64,000 bases of DNA from Aporrectodea caliginosa (lineage: Eukaryota > Annelida > Clitellata > Crassiclitellata > Lumbricidae). Positions 21,555 through 33,290 of this stretch are shown here, one piece after another (position 1 is the stretch's first letter; the number at the start of each line of letters is the position of its first letter). The stretch is taken from contig JACEVL010000082.1 in assembly GCA_020284085.1 (NCBI GenBank), positions 1,502,099-1,566,098 of the forward strand, in the 5' to 3' direction. The position numbers and the translations under genes were made by a program. The notes beneath the pieces are model-generated. The model was not told the DNA's origin. It searched no databases and saw only the letters and a list, made by a program, of their open reading frames with translations.

Positions 21555-21850
21555 GAACTTTGACCACTGCATTGATCTGCTATTGCCAACTCGTCTTGAG
21601 GACAAGTACTTACTTCGCAAGAGAGAACATCATTTCATGCTGCCTTTTGTTAAACCTAACTTGTTTAAAATTAGTTTGCAAGTTGATGAATCCTTAGTTA
21701 TATTAATTTTAGTTGTGCACGTGTGATTTTATTATCAGCTTCTGTTATATAGTTTATTTTTAAAATGCTTGTAATCGTTGTATACCATAGAGTGTAATGC
21801 AAGTGCGCTTGTCGGCTGCAATTAGAGACTACTTACTAACTTACTTACCT
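21555..21850 (+). pseudogene. LINE ORF2 C-terminal tail and 3' UTR
   Basis: It encodes FDHCIDLLLPTRLEDKYLLR and KREHHFMLPFVKPNLF, then a UTR ending ctacttactaacttactta. It is the same family as 17090-17455 and 38760-39160. Confidence 0.7.
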
Positions 21851-22350
21851 AAATTATTAAGAGATAATTTTGTTGTTATTAAGTCATTAGCGACATCTTG
21901 AGGTTGTCAGAGCCCAGATAGCTATTATGGACAAGTATCGACAATATCCATTGAGTTGTTTTAATCGCAATTGTAGAATATATGTAGGGTTGATTTAAAC
22001 CGTTTAAAAGGTGTCTAAGCGAGGAACGTATTATCCAGTCTACATAGCTTTACATGACGCATGGGAACTAGTCGTATCCAATATTCATAAATTTAGTACG
22101 CTACTGCTTTTTCTGCGAAGATAATTAGCGTCGCCCTCCTGCGTCACATAAGCTCAGGACTGGCACCATCAGAAAACGTCAGTTGCGGGGATTAGCTGTT
22201 TTTAACGGTTTTAACATATTTTTGGGTGCACTGGGTAAAAATTCTTTAAAGCTTAACAAGAAAGCGTTCTATTCATCCAAGCATGTTCTTTTTAATTCTC
22301 CAGATAATTTATTTTTCATTTCCAGAGGTATCTGAAGTATCTCGGTCGTC

Positions 22351-22389
22351 TTAGACACCTTTAAAACTGTCCTAACCATCGCTATATAA
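22351..22389 (+). promoter_or_regulatory. module, example with exact counterpart in the right arm
   Basis: TTAGACACCTTTAAAACT, 14 nt, TATATAA, GGATGGAACACCTCAAGCAA. The mirror copy is 49357-49395 (minus). Confidence 0.45.
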
Positions 22390-22918
22390 GGATGGAACAC
22401 CTCAAGCAATTAATCGTTAGGAATATCTAGGCAGACGTAGCCATGCATAGTTAGTAATTTTTGACTTTTATTACCCATCTGTACCCCAATCGTCGCCACC
22501 TAATGAGAGTCGATGAATTGAACAGCGCAAGTCAGATTCCTGGTGCCATGGCACGGACTATATATTAAGACTCGAGTGGAGAGTCGCCCTGCAGTGACGT
22601 CGTATGCGACCTTAGTCTTCTGCTTCACGTCGACCTATTTATCTTTCCGTCCAACACCGGCGAAGGCCAGATGGCGCCACGCGTCGTCGTTTAAATTGGC
22701 TCCTTCGTTGTAATTGATATTCCCCGAAATAGCATCCGTTGGGATTTCATGTAGAGGAAAAGGTGCATCTAGTTCACTGTGTAACTGCCTCTGTCTCTCT
22801 TCTCTTGTCACTGTCTGTCTGTCTGTCTGTCTTCGCCGATTCATTGCTCGTCCGTCCCTCCATCTGTCTGTTTGACTATCTGTCAACCTCCTTCCATTCA
22901 TCCACTAATCTGTTGATC

Positions 22919-23150
22919 TATCTCTGTCTCTGTCTCTGTCTCTGTCTCTGTCTCTGTCTCTGTCTCTGTCTCTGTCTCTGTCTCTGTCTCTGTCTCTGTC
23001 TCTGTCTCTGCCTCTGTCTCTGTCTCTGTCTCTGTCTCTGTCTCTGTCTCTGTCTCTGTCCTCTGTCTCTGCTCTCTGTCTCTGTCTCTGTCTCTGTCTC
23101 TGTCTCTGTCTCTGTCTCTGTCTCTGTCTCTGTCTCTGTCTCTGTCTGTC
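22919..23150. repeat. (CTCTGT)n microsatellite
   Basis: About 38 units with two small disruptions near 23058-23075. The right arm carries the complement at 48488-48830. Long frames here (SVSVS, CLCLC, ETETE) are artefacts. Confidence 0.95.
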
Positions 23151-23474
23151 TGTCTCTCTCTCCGTCTGCTTGTCAATCTCTCTTTATAGATCCTCCCTCC
23201 CTCAGTCAATCCCTCCCTCCCTCCCTCCGCCCTCTCTCCCTTCCTCCTATCTTATTTCTGTCTTCCATCAGATAAATAGAAGCCCTAACAACATCTGGGA
23301 GTCAGACTTTTCCTCTTCCGATCAGAGCGAATGGAAAAGGTAATATTGAAGGTAAAACCTGCCTCTGTAACGTAATGCAATTGTTCAGAATTGTATTCAA
23401 GACGTATCGTAACATTTTCTATATCAGTTACTGTAGTCATCATTTATTCGTATCCATCGACCATCGCCAGGAAC

Positions 23475-23655
<181 letters not shown>

Positions 23656-24179
23656 GACGTCGTATGCGACCTTAGTCTTCTGCTTCACGTTAACATATTT
23701 ATCTTTCCCTCCTCCACCGGCGAAGGCCAGATGGCGCCACGCGTCGTCGTTTGCGTTGGCTCCTCCAAAGATTTTAACAGAGAGGAAGATGAACTACTAA
23801 TCAGAAAACTGCAAATGAGGGCGCGTGATGCATGCTGGTATAGGCGCAAAGGGTTCTGGTCTGTCCAGTGTGAAAACCATGAAAGTTCCTATCTCTACAC
23901 TGTTGAAATCCATCAGTTAAAACATACTAAAGTTGATTTTAACTTCGGATTCATACCACGGAAACATAAAAAGTGGCAAGGTTATGTCGAAGTCATGCAG
24001 CCTTTGTTGTCAAAGATGTCGCTAAACACCAAATTGATGCTGTACCGTTAATAATTGGACGACATAAGACACCTTTAAAACGTTTAGAAATTTGGCTATA
24101 AATTCAAATCAACTCATCGCAACGTGAATTTCTTGATCTCACTTTCTTATTATGACCTAATCACTTTACGACGTCAACC

Positions 24180-25505
24180 GTGTTTTGTTGTATATAAGAT
24201 GTCGTTTAACAATTGAGACTACGATTGATAATGTTACTATTGTTAACAAAGGCGTCCTTTTCGTTCAGAAAAAGAAGGAGAAGAAGAATAAGAACGAGAA
24301 GGAGTAGGAGAAGGATAACTAGGAGATGGTGAATTAGGAGAAGTTGAAGGAGGAGAAGAGTGTGAAGGAGAAGGACGGGGAAGCAGAGGTTATTTTTGTA
24401 TCGTATTGTATGGTTTTATTCTCTACAACATTTTTGCCCCTTCCTAAGACGGTTGAAAAGAATTTGAAAAATCACTTCGAGGGCCGAGGGCATGCAACCC
24501 GCGGCCCTCATTTTGGACAATACGGCAATAGACTCTCGCGCAGCCCAACTTTCATTGCACGGACATTTATTCTACTCGATGGTTTAAAAACATTGGCTAT
24601 AGCTGTGATTTTAGAATAAAATTGGTTTTCCATCAAAAATAAAAGACCCAAAGTCAAATATCTAAATCATCTAGACATAATAGGCTACAATTTTTTAATA
24701 GTATTATAGTTACTATTTTGATGCATTTGTAAAATTCCAATATCTAATGACGAAGCATCATTCAATGGGGTTGAGTAGTTGTGAGTGAAGGACTTGCTCA
24801 AGGTCCCTACACAGTTACCTTTTCAGAGGAGAAGGATCGAACCCATACTCTCCACGTTAAAGGCGATCACTCTAACCAATAATATTGGATACCATGCCAT
24901 ACCTATTAACTCCTCTTCAATTAAAGGTGTCTAACAGAGCGCTCTAACGAAGTCAAACTATACTGAATTGTGTTGTCACTTTGAACACCTTTAAAATGTC
25001 AACTAACGATGCTATATAAGGATGGAGCACAACGTTTTATTGTTCTCGCCATATCTTTTCTTTGTAACGCAGAGTTCTGATTGAAGCTGCCTCTCGTGTG
25101 AGGTAATTAATAATTTAATAGAATATTAATGTGTGCAAATTTAATAAACGTTTCAATCGTGAATTTTGCGACCGTCACCGCTACCATGAGCAAGAAGGTG
25201 AGAAGTTATAGCTTTTCAAAATAATGTCTATAGACTAAGCGGTCTTTGTTGCTTATAAGATGTCGTTAAACAATTGATAGTGTTAATATTGTTAACATAG
25301 GCGTCCTTTTTGCTTAGAAGAAGAAGAAGAAGAAGGAGAAAGAAGAATAAGGAGGAGAAGTAGGAGAAGTTGAGGAAGACGGAGAAGGTGAAGGAGAAGG
25401 GCGAAGATAAGGAGTTGCATTTTTGTATTATATTGTATTGTTTTATACTTTACTAGATTTTTGACAGTCCTAAGACGGTTGAAAAGAATTTGAAAAATCA
25501 CTCCA
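24180..25505. repeat. two direct copies of a purine-tract unit
   Basis: Both 24180-24490 and 25240-25505 run from 'ataagatgtcgtttaacaat' through a GAAGAAGGA tract to 'cctaagacggttgaaaagaa'. A third copy of the first part is at 18850-19000. They include modules at 24064 and 24981. No gene is seen. Confidence 0.6.
24775..24895 (-). mobile_element. SINE family B copy
   Basis: The inverted B box (ggatcgaaccc) and A box (tctaaccaat), plus the gtgagtgaaggacttgc domain, are recognisable. Confidence 0.7.
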
Positions 25506-25519
25506 GGTTAGGTTTTCAG

Positions 25520-27630
25520 AGTGTGAACACAATGGGTTGTTTTTGCAAAGCCGATTGGGAGAGTCTAATTAAGTAAGGGATCTATTAAACAGAAACACAA
25601 GAAACGGAGCTAAATCATCTAGAACGTTGACCAAAATAAATGAGAGAAGTGGGTCAAGCTCGTTAGATTTATGATTAGATTTCTTAAATGCGACGGTCAA
25701 TTTCAGTTACGAGAATGGGGAGGAGGGCATCAGAAATTAATTGATTCCGTGTAAGATCCAATCTTTATATAGGATCTGTTGACACTGTTGTAAAGGTGTC
25801 TAATACGACCGCTCTAACCCATCGCATAGGTTGGTTATTTACTGTTCAATGATACTGTGTCATAAGAAAGATGATCAGCGTCGCCCTCCTCCTTTCTCCA
25901 GGCTTGGGACTGGCACTACCACTGGTAGGATAGAGGCGGGTTAACCCTCGGGCTACCAAGGGGGATGGTTACCACCCTCCCCCCTACGGCTACTATAAAA
26001 TAGGGTCTGAGTCGACGACAGACAGACAGAGACACAGACACACAAACAGACGCAAAGACCGACACATACACGGTTGCTGGAATCCATGGTGGTGTGTTCG
26101 AATGGGACGGGGCCTGGGATCATGGGCAGCGTCAGGTGCAACTATCGGAACTGGGGAGATCTATTTAGGCTGAGGGTTAAACAAAATAATTGATTGACAG
26201 AAGGACAGAATCCAAGTGGATTGGACAGTGGATTTCCAGTGCAATATTTCCGACAATGTCCAAGCTAAGTAGTCAAAGCCCGGTGTTATTGCATAAAGTC
26301 TCCCCAAAAACAAAGTCTCCCAAGAGTCTCCCCCGCACTGAAGTAGTGTCTCCCCATTTCTCTTCGGTTTCCTCATCCATTTTCATGTCTTTATTGTTAC
26401 AGAGAGTTTACAACCGTCAAGTGTCATAGACTACAGTGTCCCGTTTCTATATAGGATCGGTTTACACGTTTTGAAGGTGTCTAATTTGAGGCCTATAACC
26501 AATGAGATATATTATTAACGCTAGAGGGAACATGACGTATATTCCCTTTGCACATTTTTGAAGCCACAATCATAGATATAATAACACCTTAAAGAGAGTT
26601 CGGCAGTTAATGGAAATTGAAATGACGCGTTTTGATTGGTTGAAATTCATGGACGCAGTCAAGCTTAAGCGAGACTTTAATTTCTTTTCGAAGCTTACGA
26701 CTTGCAAAAAGTACAACAGACACAAAATAACAACTTATGAATTAAATAATTTCCAGTGGCCTCGTTTTCGGACGTTAATAGGTTGCTACATCCACACACT
26801 ACACAATTTAACTTCGATCGTTTCGCCATTTTGAGCGGCCACAGGGTCAAGGCCGTTATGGTTACCCGTTGAGTGGCCAAAGGGTCACGGCCTCACCATA
26901 GACGGTAGATGCGTGCTCTAGTTATATATTTATATATTATGCATCTCTATGGCTATAACCAATAATAGAGCGTCCTATCCTTATATAGGATTAATTTTGT
27001 TTGCAACGTTTTAAAGGTGTCGAAAGCGACCACTCTGTAGGTAGCCAACTCTGTGTCTTATTAGTCTCCGGGGATGGTAATTTATTCTAATCGAAAGGTA
27101 GAGAATCTGTTTCGAAAATCGATTCACTTGGGAGACTTGTAGAGGAAGAGACTTTTCGGGATACCAGTGATTCATATGGCGCTATATAATCAAACGATTA
27201 CGTTACACGTCCAGCAATGGCGTTACATTATGTGTTTTTTTTGTATTATATTCACGCGTGTAAGAAGCTAAAATCTACAATAAACGTGTTATAATTGAGA
27301 AATAAAGACAGAAATATTTTAATAGCGCTACAGCAATGAAGGAAACGTTATATATATATATATATATATATAATATTACATTGTATTATTTTTCATTTTA
27401 TTACATTATATTATGTTACACTTATATTCTCTGAATTGATATCCCTCTTGCACTATCTCATACCCTCCCAATGAGTGTCCCTATCAGTTTACTTAAATTT
27501 TGTCTTCCATCGCCTTGATAATCAATGCCCTTGAACTTTTGTCCCTCTCTCGTTCCCAGCTTACCAGTACCTCTGGATTTTGTCCCTAATGCTTTTTCAT
27601 CCCAATTATTTATTGTCTATGATTTCCACT
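25520..27630. other. repeat mosaic without recognised gene
   Basis: It contains minus-strand modules near 25803, 26490 and 27022, a (TA)n run at 27349-27372, and a block at 26190-26440. That block recurs at 16600-16850, 55250-55350 (minus) and 57490-57720 (minus) in related form. I see no coding sequence. Confidence 0.5.
25765..25803 (-). promoter_or_regulatory. module, minus-strand example
   Basis: The reverse complement is TTAGACACCTTTACAACA, 14 nt, TATATAA. It is preceded by a tRNA-like half (gggttagagcggtcg). Confidence 0.4.
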
Positions 27631-27634
27631 TTCT

Positions 27635-28141
27635 GTCAATAGGACTCGTAGCTTCCCTTGACTATATCTATGTATGTTAAACTTAATGACACGACGGAGC
27701 GCTCGTGAATAAACTGGCGCCCTGTGCTCAGCTCTGGAGTTACGCTCTGGCCACGATTAATCATAAGCACCCAGGCACGTAGCGAGATTTAAATTCAAGA
27801 GGAGACAACTTCACAGACCGGTGGACAGGAGAAGACCTTTTGATCCAGACAGTTCAGAGAGCTTCATCGTGTTTCAGGTGATATAATGTCAATAGGACTC
27901 GTAGCTTCCCTTGACTATATCTATGTATGTTAAACTTAATGACACGAGGGAGCGCTCGTGAATAAACTGGCGCCCTGTGCTCAGCTCTGGAGTTACGCTC
28001 TGGCCACGATTAATCATAAGCACCCAGGCACGTAGCGAGATTTAAATTCAAGAGGAGACAACTTCACAGACCGGTGGACAGGAGAAGACCTTTTGATCCA
28101 GACAGTTCAGAGAGCTTCATCGTGTTTCAGGTGATATAATG
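27635..28141. repeat. near-perfect 253-bp tandem duplication
   Basis: Units 27635-27887 and 27888-28140 are adjacent direct repeats. The only difference I see is cgacgg versus cgaggg near position 60 of the unit. The junction is seamless (...gatataat|gtcaatagg...). The right arm (43560-43640) has a single, truncated copy of part of the unit. Confidence 0.9.
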
Positions 28142-28435
28142 GAGATTTAACGACATCTTGTGTCTGCCAGGGTCATTCATACGCGACCTTAACTTACTAG
28201 ACTAAGTGTGGAACTTCGTTCGGAGCCAATTTGGCGCAATTGTAAGCGACTTTGAAGTCAGAGTCATCAGAGAAACGAAAGAGGTGAAGGAAGGAAACTA
28301 AGTCGTCTTTTCAATTGCTTTTGAGAAACATCGATACGTTTTAAAGGTGTCTATAAGGACTGGAAACGATAGGCAATTAATAAAGAAGTATGGTCAGGCG
28401 AATTTTTTCGAGGAAGTGTTGAATGTATTTGTAGC

Positions 28436-28510
28436 GGGACACTGTGTAAGATTAGTTAGAGCGTTGAGACGGTTACTGTGTAGGAACCTTGGGCAAGTCC
28501 TTAGCATTAA
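28436..28510 (+). mobile_element. SINE family B, shortened copy
   Basis: A box region gtaagattagttagagcgtt, then a jump to acggttactgtgtaggaacc and TTGGGCAAGTCCTTAGC. The B box is deleted. The right-arm counterpart is 43230-43310 (minus). Confidence 0.6.
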
Positions 28511-28738
28511 AATTAAGAAAGCTCTAAAATCTTGAAGGCGAATACAGGCAGACATAGCCATGAGTAGTTAGTAACTAATTTGTACTGCTAATTACTAATA
28601 TTTGCAATTCGTAACTTCTATAGCGCCGATGGATAACGAACAAGGCATCAAACGATGGCTCCAAAATCCAACCCCGATCATATTCTATGTGAAGATCCGG
28701 CTTTGTGATATGGATTCCCATTGGTCAGAATGAGCGCC

Positions 28739-28777
28739 TTAGACACCTTTAAAACGGTGACAACCGATGCTATATAA
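28739..28777 (+). promoter_or_regulatory. module, near-consensus copy
   Basis: TTAGACACCTTTAAAACG, 14 nt, TATATAA, then TGATGGGACACGATAGGCAA. Its mirror copy is 39538-39576 (minus), just beside the LINE insertion point. Confidence 0.45.
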
Positions 28778-29086
28778 TGATGGGACACGATAGGCAATTA
28801 ATGGGAGTCTCCTGATGAATATTTAACATAAAATTATAATATTTCATATAAAATCATAGTCAGAAACCTGAAAGTCTTCAGGGCAAACACAGGCAGACAT
28901 GGACATGCGTAGTTAGTTTGTAACTTCTGAATACTAATAATGTCTAATGAACCAGGCATCAAACGATTGCGCACCAAAATCCAACCCATTACAAATACGT
29001 TCAATCGTAGTGAGAGCTGATAGGATGAACAGCTCGTGTCAAATATTTACAGAAGATCCATAAACGGCAGAAGACCTCATTACACA

Positions 29087-29507
29087 GGGATCCTGAGTGG
29101 CCGAGTGGGTTGGTAACCTGCTCGCCGCGTCGGCGCCCCGGGTTCGCTTCCCGGTCGGGTCGGTTTATCAGAGATTAATTTCTCGGATCTTTACTGCGGG
29201 TGGCTCGGTCGCATTATAAACGTGGAGTACAATACAACACACAACACAACACAATATACTGGGGCGCGATGGTTTAGGGGTATGTTCGGTGCCTTGCAGC
29301 TGGAGGGGTTGCGGGTTCGATTCCACCTCAAAAAGTCGCCGCGTGTAGGGACCCTGGGCAAGTCCTTCACTCGCAATTGCTCATGCGCTTCGGCGTGAAA
29401 CTCCGATTCAGCGTTCGCGCAGTAGTCGGGAGCGCCTCTGAATGGGAAATCTGGTAGAGGCGCTATAATAAGTGTTCAAATACAAAAAAAAATACAATAC
29501 AAAAATG
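29087..29507 (+). mobile_element. dimeric tRNA-derived SINE
   Basis: The left monomer is tRNA-Leu/Ser-like (GTGGCCGAGTGGGTTGGTAA, B box GGGTTCGCTTCCCGG). A linker (attaatttctcggatcttta ... acaatacaacac) follows, then the family A monomer (A box ATGGTTTAGGGG, B box GGTTCGATTCC) and a degenerate AATAC tail. The right arm lacks it. A second, head-less copy follows at 29613-29786. The same dimer is at 58432-58856. Confidence 0.88.
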
Positions 29508-29612
29508 TTCAGACAAGATATCCTCTTTCTTTGGTTTTCCGTAATAATTTACCATCGAAGCAAAAACCGGAAAATACCAGAGCTTTGAAATACAACCAAT
29601 GTTTAGCTATTA

Positions 29613-29786
29613 GCCGCCGCGTAGGGACCCTGGGCAAGTCCTTCACTCGCAATTGCTCATGCGCTTCGGCGTGAAAACTCCGATTCAGCGTTCGCGCAGT
29701 AGTCGGGAGCGCCTCTGAATGGGAAATCTGGTAGGGGCGCTATAACAAGTGTTCAAATACAATACAATACAATACAATACAATACA
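29613..29786 (+). mobile_element. SINE family A, 5'-truncated copy
   Basis: It starts inside the element at gccgcgtagggaccctgggc, lacks both Pol III boxes and ends in AATAC units. The 105 bp before it (29508-29612) recurs in part at 60678-60750 and 30660-30715. Confidence 0.8.
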
Positions 29787-30115
29787 CCAGCTTCCAGGAA
29801 GCTCTTCCAGAAATCACAGTTCTTTGCCACTGCATTCATCTGCTATTGCAACCTCTTCATGAGGACAAGTACTAACTTTGCAAGAGAGGACATAATTTCA
29901 TACTAACTTTTGTTAAATCTAAATTGTTTGAAAGTAGTTTTATAAGTCGATGAATCCTTAGTTATATAAACTTTTATAATCTGCTCCTGTCACAGTTTAT
30001 TTTTAAAATGTGTGTAATCGTTGTATATATAGAATACAATGTAATGCATGAGGGATTATCAGATGCAAGTAAAGGCTACTTACTAACTTACTAACTTACT
30101 CCTTAATAGGAGATA
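29787..30115 (+). pseudogene. LINE C-terminal tail and 3' UTR
   Basis: The homologue of 17090-17455 has a degraded frame. The UTR ends with tactaacttactaacttact. It pairs with 38760-39080 in the right arm. Confidence 0.65.
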
Positions 30116-30724
30116 ATTTTGTTATTCAGTTATTAGAGAAATCTTGTGGCTGTCAGAATCCCCATAACTACTATCAACATCTAGCTAAACTATTCAACTA
30201 TAGATCGAAAATAAAACATATTTATATAGGGTTGGTTTAAAACGTTTTAAAGGTGGCTAAGCGTAACTTCTATCGCGCCAGTGTCTAATGCACAATACAC
30301 TAAAACCACTCCGTAAACGGGTCAACATGGTTGCTTACTGTTTAGCGACACTCATGCCCTCCTCTTTAATACAGTCTTTGGACTGGCACTACCACAGGTG
30401 AACATCCAGCATTTTAGTCGACCATAGGACAGAGGGACAACTTCTATAACGCCGGTGTCAACAGTCTACGGTGGATAAGCAATTAGTAAAAGTATGGCCC
30501 ATAAGTCTTAATTTGAGAACGAAGTGGCAGTGGTATTTTTCTGAAGACTTTGTGTTTTTAGAATAGCGCTATAAAAGTCATCAGATAAGACGTGATCGAA
30601 TCAGATTAGATTTAAAATCGAAATACCTGAATTGCGTTAAAGTTGTGCATTGAACACCTTTTTTAAAAAATACCAGAGCTTTGAAATGCAACCAATCTTC
30701 AGCTATTAGTGTCTAACCGATTAA

Positions 30725-30900
30725 AGTGGGCCCTCCTTATGGAATGCCCTTCACTTCACTTTGGGTGAGACTTTCCTTTCTGGATCATTCTCTCCTTAAA
30801 ACATATTTCTTCTCTCGGGGTTCTCGCACTGGGAGCGCTACTGAATGGCCTCGGCTGTGAGCGGCGCTATAAATTACTAATTACATTACATTACATTAAA
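30725..30900 (+). pseudogene. LINE C-terminal tail (GPSLWNAL type) and 3' end
   Basis: The frame GPSLWNALHFTLG is followed by a degraded part and the 'ctcgcactgggagcgctact' tail ending in ATTAC repeats. It is the same tail type as 20462-20730 and 35215-35386. Confidence 0.55.
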
Positions 30901-30989
30901 GTATTATTCAGTTTTCAACGACATCTTGCGGCTGACGGCGATTTAACATTACATGATGCCAGTGACTTGTATCCAGCAATTGTGAATTT

Positions 30990-33290
30990 AGTTAGGCCAC
31001 TGTTTTTCAGCTGAGATAATTAGCGTCGACCTCCTACGTCATTTAAGCTCAGGACTGGCACAATCAAAAATGTCAGTGGTACAAGATCTGTCGATTGAGC
31101 CCAAATGCCATCTTATATATGTTCGGTTAAAAATGTTTTAAAAGTGTGCAGTTGTATTATTCAGTTATATGCGACACCAGACACGAACAGTGGCCTAGTA
31201 AATTGTGTTCATAATAGCCGCAAGAGGTTTCTAAAACTGGATAAAACTTTTCTCTTACACACCTTTGAAACGTTTTCAATTGACCCTACATATAATACGA
31301 TTGCGTTCAATCGATAGATCCCCTCCTCCCATACCAATAGTTACCGTGTCTCACGCATTCACGCATTCACAAGATGTCGCTAATGGCTGAACAAAACAAT
31401 TATCTCTTATTAAACTTAACGAGAGGTATTATCAGTGCTGCTCCCTTTTCCTCGTTCAAGGATTGGGAACAGCATTGGGAAGAGGATTGATAAACGGAGA
31501 GGTCATAGGTCAACAAAGAACACAAATGAGCCAAATCGCAATCAAAATTTCTAAACCTAAGCGAGGGGCACCAGTTTATTCACGAGCGCTGCGTCGTGTC
31601 AGAGGGGTTGTCAAGGGATGGTTAATCGAGGATAAGAATATAAAGTCACTAACACTTCCTACCCTCGGCTGTTTCCGCGGGTTAGCTTAAAAAGCTGATT
31701 CTATGCCGCTCGTTAGTTGCATTGAAATGCAATTCAGTCTTCTGGTTCTTATAGTGTAAATTTATTACTTAAAAGAGGTGTGTAAAGAGCTCCATTTCTG
31801 CGTCATCATCTGATTTTCTTCTTATAGTTTATAAAACCTTGAACTCTGGCCAACCACAATATTTAAAATCAGTTCTTATTCCCCAGACTTATCGTTATTC
31901 ATCTTTGTCTGGTCATACCAAATTCAAGGACACTGATTATGGGGGCGAGGGAGGTCAACATTTAAGGAAAATGACAAACATGGACATTCATTAGCGGGGT
32001 ATGGTAGTACAAGAGCGAAGTCAATTCTCAGAATTTAAGTGTAATAATTATAATATAATAAAAATGTCCTATAATATAATAAAAGATACAGTAATATCAT
32101 TTAACGTTACCTTTATTAATGTAGCGCTATTATTTGTCTGTCATTGACGCATTGACCAGAAAAGATTTAATTCTCTATTTGACATTAAAAACACGTTTAT
32201 TACAATTTTCACATTTTTAAACACCATTGCAAATAACGTGGTCGTTGATCGTTGAAATCTAGCGCAATATAAAGACTTCAACTTGGAAGTACTATAACCG
32301 GTATCCCGAAACAGTCTCCCTCTCTGCAAGTTTTCCCCCGGAGAATCTGTGTCGGAACATATTCTCCACCTCAGAGGATCTGAGACTAGTTAGACACGAG
32401 TGCAACTGTTTAGAGCGGTCGCATTAGACACCTTTTTAAAACGTTGTCACACGATGATATATAAGAATGGTATGCTCCACACGATTGGGTCTTAGCGCTC
32501 GTCTAAGACATCTTTAAAATGGTTTCAACTGATGATATATAAGAGTCGGCGGCAACGGCCTATGTTGTCATAAGCTGCCGTTAAACTGTGGATCCATCCA
32601 TATATAAGACAGGAACACGAGAGGCAATTAATTAAGACGCCTATCTGCATTGCGTTTTTTAAACTACGTGATCTGTAACAATAATGACATCGAAATAGCG
32701 TGGGAAACTCAGTACGGAGAGACTGCGTTGCCAGTAGTCGTCACGCCGGTATTTGACTACGCAACCCCATTCCATTCCTACACCCCTACGACTAATACCT
32801 TATTTTCCATTAGCCGTGTCCCTTTGTCTCTCTGTGTGTCCTCTGCCTATCCATCAGTCTGTCTTTATGTTTATCTATCTGTTTGGCGATCTATATAATA
32901 TTCATTCATTCATTCATTACGAAATTTTATATAGCGCCCCTTCAAGGTTACTACTCAGAAGCGCTCCCGACCACAGCACGGCTGAAAAGGACAGTTTTGA
33001 GGCAAGTATAGAAAGATTCAGAGTGGATTCTGGGATGCAAGCGAAACGTCAAAGGAAGCCCGTTCCAGATTCTCGACATCGGTAGATATCTTTTAAAATA
33101 AATTTTCCCCATTCACGGAGACTTATAAATAAATAGGAGACGGTAGCGACTGGTTTTAGAGCGGTCGCCTTAGACACCTTTAAAATGGATCCAACCGACG
33201 CTATATAAAGACGCGACACGTTAGGCGAATTTGGTATGACTTGGCGGGTGTGATTTTTATCTACATGTAACAATAATGTTGCTGGCGACC
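30990..33290. other. repeat mosaic in the central spacer
   Basis: It contains modules at 31255, 32424, 32504 and 33170, a copy of the 'cacagtttaacggcagctta' block at 32555-32600 (minus), and a CT-rich block at 32760-32900. No gene is recognised. Confidence 0.5.
33170..33208 (+). promoter_or_regulatory. module, example
   Basis: TTAGACACCTTTAAAATG, 14 nt, TATATAA, AGACGCGACACGTTAGGCGA. It is preceded by gactggttttagagcggtcg. A close inverted relative is 57730-57768. Confidence 0.45.

Noticed and set aside
22739..23275. Frame with CLCLCLC and SVSVSVS runs, about 178 codons
   Set aside because: Produced by (CTCTGT)n; the mirrored tract at 48370-49045 gives similar artefacts on both strands.
23731..24051. 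106-codon frame starting MAPRVVVCVGSSKDFNREED
   Set aside because: Its first part lies in a block repeated at 22640, 49080 and 53360 without an open frame, and its end includes the non-coding AAGATGTCGC block. No domain is recognised.
29091..29160. Functional tRNA-Leu gene
   Set aside because: The head of a dimeric SINE that also occurs at 58434; it is followed directly by SINE linker, not a terminator.
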